From G965227875 sp965227875 (lineage in GTDB: Bacteria > Pseudomonadota > Alphaproteobacteria > Rhizobiales > JAJFHC01), in contig OZ245783.1 in assembly GCA_965227875.1 (NCBI GenBank), forward strand, positions 3,844,001-3,908,000: a stretch of 64,000 bases of DNA, read 5' to 3'. Made by a program: the position numbers and the translations under genes. The notes under the pieces are model-generated. The model had not been told where the DNA came from. It made no database searches and saw only the letters and a list, made by a program, of their open reading frames with translations. Below are positions 57,412-64,000 of the stretch, piece after piece. Position 1 is the stretch's first letter, and every line of letters starts with the position of its first letter.

Positions 57412-59367
57412 ATGCAGTTTCAACACCTCCTTTCGCCCTTCGCCATCCGGAACACGACTTTCCGCAACCGGATCTTCTCGACCGGGCACCAGACGAGAAT
57501 GATCGTCGACTCGCAGCCCTCCGATCAGATGGTGGCCTATCACGAGGCGAGGGCGCGGGGCGGTGCGGGACTGATCATCACCGAAGCCGCGCGGGTTCAC
57601 CCGACGGCCCTGTCGGATGCGCCCGCGGTCGACGCCAGCACGGACGCCTGTATCGCGCCCTACGCGCGCGTGGCGACGGCGGTCCAGCGTCACGGATGCC
57701 GCATCTTCGGACAGGTCAGCCACTCTGGCCGGGCGAACGACCGGCGCAGGGGAGGGCTCCGCGGCGTTCCCTATTCCGCATCCGCCGTGCCCGACGAGCG
57801 CTTTCACAACATGCCGCGGCCCATGTCCGTGGATCTGGTCGCCGAAATCGTGGAGGCCTACGGGCGGGCCGCCGGTCGCATGGCGGAAGCGGGCCTCGAT
57901 GGCGTGGAGATCCCCGCCAGCCACGGCCTGTTGCCCGCCCAGTTTCTCAATCCGAGGATCAACCTCCGGACGGACCGGTATGGTGGAAGTCTCGAGAACA
58001 GGATGCGTTTCCTTGTCGAGATCATCGATGCGGTCCGCCGTGCGGTCGGGGAAAGGATCGTCGTCGGTATCCGGATCTCCATTGACGAAATGGAGCATGA
58101 CGGACTCGAACCGCCTGAAACGCTCGAAATCTGCAAGCGACTCGCGGACCTGGATGGCCTCGACTACATGAACGTGATCGCCGGTTCGATCTCGGGCCTG
58201 GGCGGTTCGGTGCATGTCGTGCCGCCGATGATGATCGAACACGGCTACACCGCGCCTCTCGCCTCCATGCTGAAGAACGTGGTCGACAAGCCGGTGTTCG
58301 TCGCCGGGCGCATCAACCAGCCTCAAGTCGCGGAACGGATACTGGCGTCCGGCGCGGCCGACATGTGCGGCATGACCCGCGCGCTCATTTCCGATCCGCA
58401 GATGCCGGAAAAGACGCGTGCCGGCCGCCTGGACGACATCCGCGCCTGCATCGGCTGCAACCAGGCCTGCATCGGGCATTTCCAGCTCGGTACGCCCGTT
58501 TCCTGCATCCAGCATCCGGTCACAGGGCGGGAACGCGAACTGGGCGATCTGCCGGCGGCCCGCGACGCGAGGAAGGTTTTCGTCGCGGGCGCAGGCCCAG
58601 CCGGCCTGAAAGCCGCCGCCACGGCGGCGGAGCGCGGCCATCGCGTGACGCTGTTCGAGAAAGCCGCGACGGTCGGCGGGCAGGTTCGCCTTGCACAGAT
58701 GCTTCCGGGCCGGGCCGAGTTCGGAGGCCTCGCGACCAATCTCTTGAGGGAGGCCGAAGTCGCAGGCGTGGTCGTGCGGCCGTCCACCGAACTCGATCGC
58801 GCCTTGCTGGAGACGGAGACGCCCGACGCGGTCATCGTCGCCACAGGTGCGACGCCCTACCGACCGTCGGTGGATGGCGAAGACGAGGCGCACATGGTTG
58901 ATGCGTGGCAGGTGCTGGAAGGCAAGGTCAATGTGGGCGGCCGGGTCGTCATTGCCGACTGGCGCGCCGACTGGGTCGGCATGGGGCTGGCCGAGATGCT
59001 GGCCAGAAACGGCTCGCACGTGCGGCTGGCCGTCAACGGGTACTGTGCCGGTCAGGAATTGCAGGCCTATGTTCGCGACCAGTGGATCGGCACGCTGCAC
59101 CGTCTCGGTGTGGAGACAATCCCCTATGCACGCTTCTTCGGGGCGGACGGTGACACGGCCTATTTCCAGCACGTGACGAGTGGCGAAGCGATCATCTGCG
59201 ACGATGTGGAAACCGTCGTGCTTGCCCTGGGTCACAGCCCGGACACGCGGCTCGAGGAGCTTCTGTCGTCGTTGTCCATGGAATATCACATGGCTGGCGA
59301 CTGTCTCAGCCCCCGCTCGGCCGAGGAAGCCGTCTACGAGGGCATGATGGCGGGGATGGCGGTCTGA
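57412..59367 (+). CDS. Old-yellow-enzyme/4Fe-4S/FAD oxidoreductase (dienoyl-CoA reductase or trimethylamine DH class)
   Basis: 651 residues from ATG 57412. Residues about 1-350 are an FMN TIM barrel (NRIFSTGHQTRM, GQVSHSGRAND, HGLLPAQFLNPRINLRTDRYGGSLENRMRF broken by a turn). ACIGCNQACIG with a further cysteine (VSCIQH) is the 4Fe-4S site, followed by an FAD/NAD domain (AGAGPAGLKAAATAAERGHRVTLFEK; VIVATGATPY). Members include FadH, trimethylamine/dimethylamine dehydrogenase, NADH oxidase and proline-betaine demethylases. With the DMGDH-like gene in the same window a role in methylated-amine oxidation is plausible, but dienoyl-CoA reduction is equally open. Confidence 0.86.
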   Translation: MQFQHLLSPFAIRNTTFRNRIFSTGHQTRMIVDSQPSDQMVAYHEARARGGAGLIITEAARVHPTALSDAPAVDASTDACIAPYARVATAVQRHGCRIFGQVSHSGRANDRRRGGLRGVPYSASAVPDERFHNMPRPMSVDLVAEIVEAYGRAAGRMAEAGLDGVEIPASHGLLPAQFLNPRINLRTDRYGGSLENRMRFLVEIIDAVRRAVGERIVVGIRISIDEMEHDGLEPPETLEICKRLADLDGLDYMNVIAGSISGLGGSVHVVPPMMIEHGYTAPLASMLKNVVDKPVFVAGRINQPQVAERILASGAADMCGMTRALISDPQMPEKTRAGRLDDIRACIGCNQACIGHFQLGTPVSCIQHPVTGRERELGDLPAARDARKVFVAGAGPAGLKAAATAAERGHRVTLFEKAATVGGQVRLAQMLPGRAEFGGLATNLLREAEVAGVVVRPSTELDRALLETETPDAVIVATGATPYRPSVDGEDEAHMVDAWQVLEGKVNVGGRVVIADWRADWVGMGLAEMLARNGSHVRLAVNGYCAGQELQAYVRDQWIGTLHRLGVETIPYARFFGADGDTAYFQHVTSGEAIICDDVETVVLALGHSPDTRLEELLSSLSMEYHMAGDCLSPRSAEEAVYEGMMAGMAV

Positions 59368-59468
59368 CCCGTCGCTGACCCGAAGGCGGCGCTGCCGGTT
59401 TGAACCTTCTGGCTCGTCGGCGCGACGGACGGGAGATGCTTTCGCCGGTTCTGCAGGAGATCAGTGCC

Positions 59469-60434
59469 ATGTCCAGATTCGCCAGTTGCCGCCGTTCCGT
59501 TCTCTGCGCGGTCTTCGCCGCGGCGAGCCTCTGTGCGGCGGGCAGCGCCGCCGCGGACGCCGTTGAAGAGGTGCGCGCGGTCTACAAGGAATGCCGCAGT
59601 TCGAAACAGGCGAACACGGGAGGAGAGGTTCGCTATTTCGCCGACTACGCGTCCGGCGAACCCGTCTGGTCTTCCAGACTGCCGGCAGGCGGCGAGGTCT
59701 ATTCCGAGGTGACGTTCCACGGTCGGCCGGCGCAGGCGAGAACCGCGATGCGCTTCGACACAAGTCCTTCGGGCGACTGGACCAAAACCCACGACTACTG
59801 TTTCCGCCGCGACGGCACCCTTGCCTTCGTGCTTGCGGAACTGCGGACGTTCAACGGCAATGTGCGGGTCGAGGACAGGTTCTATTTCTCGCCGTCGGGG
59901 CGGCAGTTCAGGAAGCTGCGCTATGTCTTCGATCTCGAGACCGCCAGGCGTCTGCCCGACGGTTACGCCAATTTCATGGATCGGGACACGACGATCTATC
60001 TCTCGCGCCGTGATCTTCTGCGGGAAGTCGCGGGAAACAATGGAGCCGCCGTGGACCCACCTGCGTCGAGAGATTTCGTCGACTATCCGGCGCCGGCCGC
60101 TGACCTGCCCGCATCCGTGACCGTGCGTACGGACGATCCGCAGTTGCAGGCTTTCCGTCAGGTCTACCTCGACCAGCTGGCCACCGCCGGACGGGCCCGC
60201 CCCAACTTTGCCGGCGCCTATGTTCTCTTCGAGTTCGGCTGTGGTACGGCATGCCAGACAATCGTGCTTGTCGGCCGGCGCACCGGCGATGTGCTTTTCG
60301 CACCTCAGTCCGCCAGCGCCGGCACGACGTTCAGGCCCGACAGCAGCCTCCTCGTCTTCAACCCGGATCCCGCGATCGGGCTGGCCTCGTCGGGTTACGA
60401 ACTCATCGGGGGCAGGTTCAGAAAGCTCTGGTAG
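59469..60434 (+). CDS. Exported protein of unknown function
   Basis: 321 residues from ATG 59469 with AGGAGATC upstream; the in-frame ATG 59400 lacks this. Sec signal (CRRSVLCAVFAAASLCAAGSAAA). The mature part contains TAMRFDTSPSGDWTKTHDYCFRRDGTLAFVLAELRTF and a C-terminal FAGAYVLFEFGCGTACQTIVLVGRRTGDVLF, a GCGTxCQ pattern reminiscent of hydrolase-like or redox domains, but I recognise no family. Probably periplasmic. Followed by a long hairpin terminator. Confidence 0.65.
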   Translation: MSRFASCRRSVLCAVFAAASLCAAGSAAADAVEEVRAVYKECRSSKQANTGGEVRYFADYASGEPVWSSRLPAGGEVYSEVTFHGRPAQARTAMRFDTSPSGDWTKTHDYCFRRDGTLAFVLAELRTFNGNVRVEDRFYFSPSGRQFRKLRYVFDLETARRLPDGYANFMDRDTTIYLSRRDLLREVAGNNGAAVDPPASRDFVDYPAPAADLPASVTVRTDDPQLQAFRQVYLDQLATAGRARPNFAGAYVLFEFGCGTACQTIVLVGRRTGDVLFAPQSASAGTTFRPDSSLLVFNPDPAIGLASSGYELIGGRFRKLW

Positions 60435-60435
60435 A

Positions 60436-60471
60436 AAAAGCGACCCCGCCGTCCGTTGCCGGACGGCGGGG
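60436..60471 (-). terminator. Hairpin terminator between convergent genes
   Basis: CCCCGCCGTCCG (60444-60455) pairs perfectly with CGGACGGCGGGG (60460-60471) around TTGC. On the minus strand a T-run (60440-60436) follows, so it ends the leftward ArgE/DapE transcript (stop 60622); on the plus strand only the hairpin would act on the exported-protein gene. Confidence 0.7.
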
Positions 60472-60621
60472 CAACACACCGCTTCCGCGTGCGGGTACAC
60501 AAGCGGTATGCTTGGCATGCAGCACAGGCCGCATTCCCGTCATTCTGCACAGAAGGGCGTCGTCCGGTTTGATCCAGATCAAGGCGGTGCTTGATTGCCG
60601 TGCCGCGGAATCGGCGCCTTC

Positions 60622-61797
60622 TCAGCCCGCGATGTCGACAATGGCGCGGATGTAGATCCGGGTGGCTTCGACGAGCTGGCGGATTTCCACGAACTCGTCG
60701 ACCGTGTGCGCCTGGGCGATCGAACCCGGACCGCACAGGACGCAAGGGAACCCCATGTTGGGTGCGTCCGTCGACGCGGGCAGCGCCTCCACGACCACCT
60801 CGCGCCCCGTAACCGAAGTGACGGCGCCGACGAGAGCGGCAACGGCCGGCAGGTCCGGCGCGATATCGAGGGGAGGGGCCTCGATGCTTCCCCGGGCGAT
60901 CTCGTACCTGAAGTTCGGGTCGCGCTCCTTCAGCGGCCGGATGATGTCGTGATATTCGCTGATCACCGTGTCGACGGTTTCTCCTGGCAGGGTGCGCCGG
61001 TCGATCTCGATCTCGCAGAAATCCGGTACTGCTGACGAGATTGTACCGCCGGTTATGACGCCGATGTTGAACCGGCCATGCCCGCAGAGCGGATGGGGCG
61101 GGCGCAACCTGAGGTCGTCGTCATAGGTGCCGAACGCAGCGATGATGCGCGCCATGCGCTTGATCGCGTTGTCGCCAAGTTCCGGAACGCTCGAATGAAC
61201 GGCGCGTCCGTATGTGCGGATGAAGAGGCAGGCCTGTCCCTTGTGTGTCGGGCAAACGGCGAGCCCCGTCGGCTCGCCGATGATGCCGAAGTCTGCGTGC
61301 GGCCCGTTCCGCCCCCAGTCCTTCGAGCCAAGCATGAGGTGCTCTTCGTCGGCCACGCCCGCCACCAGCACGTCGCCCCTCAGCGACACACCGGTGTCGC
61401 GCAGCACCCGGACGGCTTCCAGGTAGCAGGCCAGTGCCGCTTTCATGTCGCAGGACCCGCGCCCGTAGAGCTTCCCGTCCGAGACCTTCGGATCGAACGC
61501 GTCGGGGTAGTTGTCGACACCTACCGTGTCCATGTGGCCGGCCAGCATGACAGACGGCGCACCGCCGCTGCCGGCAATGCGGCCCCAGACGTTCGGGCGG
61601 CCGTCCGCGACGGCGCGGCTGCCGGTCTCCATGCCGAGTGCGTCCATCTGCCGGCTGAAATACGTCGCGAATTCGGCCTCACGTGCGCCCGGCCCCGCTG
61701 GACCGTTGAACGGGTTGACGCTTCGTATGGAAATCATCTCCGACAGGCTGGCGACCAGCCGGTCTTCATCCACGGCCCGTGAAAGGTCATCGGTCAT
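60622..61797 (-). CDS. M20 family deacylase (ArgE/DapE type)
   Basis: 391 residues. Zinc ligands and general base: GHMDTVG, RGSCDMK, GVADEEHL (catalytic/ligand EE), GEPTG and QAHTVDEF at the C-terminus, the full M20 set. The N-terminal SIRSVNPFNGP is usual. Probably an acetylornithine deacetylase, succinyl-diaminopimelate-like or N-acyl-amino-acid hydrolase. Stop is 151 bases before the terminator. Follows the BTAD regulator gene on the same strand by 25 bases, so the two may be one unit. Confidence 0.86.
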   Translation of the reverse strand: MTDDLSRAVDEDRLVASLSEMISIRSVNPFNGPAGPGAREAEFATYFSRQMDALGMETGSRAVADGRPNVWGRIAGSGGAPSVMLAGHMDTVGVDNYPDAFDPKVSDGKLYGRGSCDMKAALACYLEAVRVLRDTGVSLRGDVLVAGVADEEHLMLGSKDWGRNGPHADFGIIGEPTGLAVCPTHKGQACLFIRTYGRAVHSSVPELGDNAIKRMARIIAAFGTYDDDLRLRPPHPLCGHGRFNIGVITGGTISSAVPDFCEIEIDRRTLPGETVDTVISEYHDIIRPLKERDPNFRYEIARGSIEAPPLDIAPDLPAVAALVGAVTSVTGREVVVEALPASTDAPNMGFPCVLCGPGSIAQAHTVDEFVEIRQLVEATRIYIRAIVDIAG

Positions 61798-61822
61798 CGC
61801 AGGCTCCGTATGAGGGGGAGGG

Positions 61823-63832
61823 TTACTCCGGGAGGCCAGCTTTCCGGAGGCCGCTCAGAAGGATATCGAGATGTGCGGGGTTCGCGAATGGATAGCTCGA
61901 GCGAACCTGTTCGAGGCTCAGATCGTTGTCCAGCCGCCGGGCGTCGTCAAGCACGTCCTTCGCCTCGTCGATGCGCCCGAGATGGGCCAGCGAGGCGGCG
62001 AGCCGGTGATGGGCGCGCGTGTAGTCCGACTTGAGCGATATCGACTTGCGGCCGTAGGTGGCGCTGTCCTCGAACTGTTCAAGCAGCATGTAGGTCAGGG
62101 CGAAATCGGCGAGCAGGCCCGTGTTGTTGCGGTATTGCGGGTCGAGCTTCATGACGGTCATCAGGTGGGGAATCGCGTCCTCGGGCCGGCCCGCGAATTC
62201 GAGCGAACAGGCCATGGCATGGTGCGCGATCGACGCGCTGGGATTGAGCTCCAGCGCACGGGACAGGCGCTGGAGGCTGGTGTCGTGATCCTTGCGGTTC
62301 CACATGTCGCACAGTCCGAGCATGGTGTGCGCCAGCCAGTCGGAGTCGTCGAGCGCCAACGCTTTCCGGGCGGCATTGTCGGCTTCCGCGTAGGCAGTCG
62401 CAGGATCGCTCGCCCACCCGAAAATGCCCTCGTGCCAATAGCAGTTGGAGAGGTGGGACCACGCAATGCTCAGCAGCGGGTCGATCGAGATCGCATCCTG
62501 CAGGTGGTTGATCGCTTCGGTGTTTCGCTTGCTGTCGAGTTCCGACTTGCACCAGTCGGCCCGCATCACGTAGTCCCAGGCGGTCAGATCGTCCGCGCGT
62601 TTCATGAAGGCCCGGTTGTGTTCCGCGCGCAGCAACTGAGGTTCGATCGCCGACACGATGCGCTCGGTGATTTCGTCCTGAACCTCGAACAGGTCCTCGA
62701 TCTTGTCGTCGTATCGTTGCGCCCAGAGGTGGTGTCCCGTGGCCGCGTCGAGCAACTGCACGGTGATCCGGATACGATCGCCGGCGAACCGCGCCGTGCC
62801 GGTCACGATGTAACGGGCCTCCAGCTCGCGCGCGATGTCCGTGAGGCTTGCCGCCGTGTTGCGAAACGCGTTCGCCGATGTCTGCCCGATGACCGGGAAC
62901 CAGCGCCAGTAGGACAGCGCGGTGGCGATATCGCTCGTGATGCCCTGGGCGAGATAGTCCTTGTCCCGGTCGCCGCCGAGATTCTCGAAGTTGAGCACGG
63001 CGACGGATGGCCTGGAGGACGCGAAATAGCGGCCGTCGGACGAACGCACTTCGACGCCGAGCGCGGGGTGGAGGGCGGGCTCGTCCTCCTCGTCCTCCTC
63101 CAGCTTGCTCGCCTTGATGTCCTCGTAGAGCCGCAGGGTGGTCATGTCCGGTTCGAGGTTCAGTTCGCGGCGCAGAAGGTCCTCGCACTGCTGGTACTGC
63201 TGAAGCGAAGACGTCCGGTCGCCAGCCTGTGCATGTATGCGCATGATGAGGCGGTGGGTCTTCTCGCGCAGGGGGTTTATGTCGAGCAGCATGCGGCAGC
63301 AATCCAGCGCATCGTCCCAGGCGCGCCGCCGTTTCTGGCACTTTGCGAGGCCATAGAGCGCGCGCCAGTACAAGTCGCGGTAGTGCTGGCGTTCGCCGGT
63401 CAGCCATTCCTCGAACATCTCGTCACGAATCGCGATGCCCGAAAGCAGCCGGCCGCGATAGAGCGCGACGGCGGACCGCAGGGACGCCTCGTCCTCCGAA
63501 GCGGCGAGTTTCTCGAACTCCCATGCATCGCATCCGACCTGGCTCGCGTCGAGGGCAATGGTTTCGCCGTCGATCGACAGGATGTCCGCACAGTCCTCGC
63601 CAAGCGTGCGCTTGAGGGAATAGAGCGCCTGTCGCAGGCTCTGCCGCCCCTGCTGGTCGAACCGGTCGCCCCAGAGGCGTGCCACGAGATCCTCGCGCGG
63701 CATGGCGCGTCCCGGCGCAAGGGCAAGGCTGGCGATCAGTGCGACCGACTTCCGGCTGGCGACACCGATCGGATTCCCCTCGCTGTCGAGGAATTGCGGT
63801 TCACCGAGTATGTTGATCTGCAGACACGCCAT
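61823..63832 (-). CDS. BTAD-TolB-like-TPR transcriptional regulator
   Basis: 669 residues. N-terminal winged HTH (about residues 1-95: INILGEPQFLD, ASRKSVALIASLALAPGRAMPREDLVARLWGD), then the BTAD helical domain (about 100-235). A TolB-like region begins SVAVLNFENLGGDRDKDYLAQGITSDIATALSYWRW and ends in LAQ/LDAATGHHLWAQRYD. The C-terminal 250 residues are TPR-like helices. Such proteins occur beside adenylate-cyclase-like regulators in alphaproteobacteria; the BTAD half resembles SARP activators of Streptomyces. The NTGAC array upstream (63933-63984) is a candidate target of its own DNA-binding domain. Confidence 0.85.
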   Translation of the reverse strand: MACLQINILGEPQFLDSEGNPIGVASRKSVALIASLALAPGRAMPREDLVARLWGDRFDQQGRQSLRQALYSLKRTLGEDCADILSIDGETIALDASQVGCDAWEFEKLAASEDEASLRSAVALYRGRLLSGIAIRDEMFEEWLTGERQHYRDLYWRALYGLAKCQKRRRAWDDALDCCRMLLDINPLREKTHRLIMRIHAQAGDRTSSLQQYQQCEDLLRRELNLEPDMTTLRLYEDIKASKLEEDEEDEPALHPALGVEVRSSDGRYFASSRPSVAVLNFENLGGDRDKDYLAQGITSDIATALSYWRWFPVIGQTSANAFRNTAASLTDIARELEARYIVTGTARFAGDRIRITVQLLDAATGHHLWAQRYDDKIEDLFEVQDEITERIVSAIEPQLLRAEHNRAFMKRADDLTAWDYVMRADWCKSELDSKRNTEAINHLQDAISIDPLLSIAWSHLSNCYWHEGIFGWASDPATAYAEADNAARKALALDDSDWLAHTMLGLCDMWNRKDHDTSLQRLSRALELNPSASIAHHAMACSLEFAGRPEDAIPHLMTVMKLDPQYRNNTGLLADFALTYMLLEQFEDSATYGRKSISLKSDYTRAHHRLAASLAHLGRIDEAKDVLDDARRLDNDLSLEQVRSSYPFANPAHLDILLSGLRKAGLPE

Positions 63833-63932
63833 GACGCATTGTCTCCGCCGCTTGAGACGAACCGGCTCCGTCGTCGCGCATATAATGGAGTGACGGGCAG
63901 TTTATTCCGTCTGCAATTCGATTTCACGCATT

Positions 63933-63984
63933 TTGACGCGGCATTGACGCAGCGTTGACAGGTTCACTGACGTTTCTGTGACAT
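63933..63984 (+). promoter_or_regulatory. Five NTGAC heptads at helical spacing, candidate SARP/BTAD site
   Basis: On the plus strand TTGACGC (63933), TTGACGC (63944), TTGACAG (63955), CTGACGT (63967) and GTGACAT (63978) begin 11, 11, 12 and 11 bp apart, so all face the same side of the helix. SARP regulators bind heptameric direct repeats at this spacing near a -35 box. TTGACA at 63955 is itself a good -35. An ATG at 63996 after GAAAGAG may start a rightward gene beyond the edge. Confidence 0.6.
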
Positions 63985-64000
63985 CGAAAGAGTAAATGAA

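Noticed and set aside
1..64000. rRNA, tRNA, CRISPR arrays, insertion sequences or prophage genes
   Set aside because: No repeat-spacer pattern, tRNA-like cloverleaf, transposase or phage-type gene was seen on reading both strands.

Overview
The window is a GC-rich, densely coded bacterial chromosome segment. It holds about 60 protein genes and no rRNA, tRNA, CRISPR array, insertion sequence or prophage that I can see. Codon and GC usage and the gene families (GcvT-fused methylamine dehydrogenase, autoinducer-binding-type LuxR with a GKTNWEI HTH, DUF2333, Tat-exported cupredoxin, many DMT/EamA exporters, GlxA-type AraC, BTAD-TolB-TPR regulator) point to an Alphaproteobacterium of Rhizobiales/Rhodobacterales-like, probably aerobic and possibly marine, lifestyle. 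Genus cannot be decided from the sequence alone.

Layout. 1-9.4 kb: a truncated MATE exporter, then amine and amino-acid oxidation genes (sarcosine-oxidase-like FAD enzyme, MOSC protein, cupin, PLP aminotransferase, 806-aa dimethylglycine/sarcosine dehydrogenase-like enzyme, EamA exporter, GNAT), with a small divergent ribbon-helix-helix operon. 9.4-15 kb: a 50-aa putative membrane peptide beside a LuxR solo, two EamA exporters, a VOC protein, a methyltransferase and a fold-type IV aminotransferase. 15-17.5 kb: a cytosolic reductive-dehalogenase-like corrinoid/Fe-S protein behind a palindrome-rich upstream region. 17.5-20.9 kb: cupredoxin plus DUF4142 pair, AraC regulator, GNAT, SDR. 21-27.7 kb: a compact five-gene operon built on an unusual AAA+ ATPase, with a long coiled-coil protein, two proteins of unknown function (one DUF6638-like) and a membrane-anchored DUF2333 protein. 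This is the best candidate in the window for an undescribed multi-protein system.

27.7-43.5 kb: purine/uracil permease, ACT-like protein, secreted protein of unknown function, cysteine-desulfurase-like enzyme, GlxA-type regulator, a probable leftward small RNA with a strong terminator, a GcvA-type LysR with a ureohydrolase, LysR plus nitronate monooxygenase, omega-aminotransferase plus SDR, DUF2278, RtcB, and a small membrane protein. 43.5-50.7 kb: a saccharopine-dehydrogenase-type pair with a zinc alcohol dehydrogenase, GFA protein, lytic transglycosylase with terminator, and a hybrid histidine kinase behind a repeat-rich promoter region.

50.7-64 kb: a HAL-family lyase homolog without the MIO serine, followed by an enoyl-CoA hydratase; a TPP enzyme and D-2-hydroxyacid dehydrogenase; periplasmic MsrA; a second enoyl-CoA hydratase; an old-yellow-enzyme/4Fe-4S dehydrogenase of the dienoyl-CoA reductase or trimethylamine dehydrogenase class; an ArgE/DapE hydrolase; and at the right edge a BTAD-TolB-TPR regulator whose upstream DNA carries five NTGAC heptads at 11/11/12/11-bp spacing, the spacing expected of a SARP-type binding site. 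Overall the region looks like a catabolic/accessory segment for methylated amines, amino acids and acyl-CoA intermediates, interleaved with its regulators.
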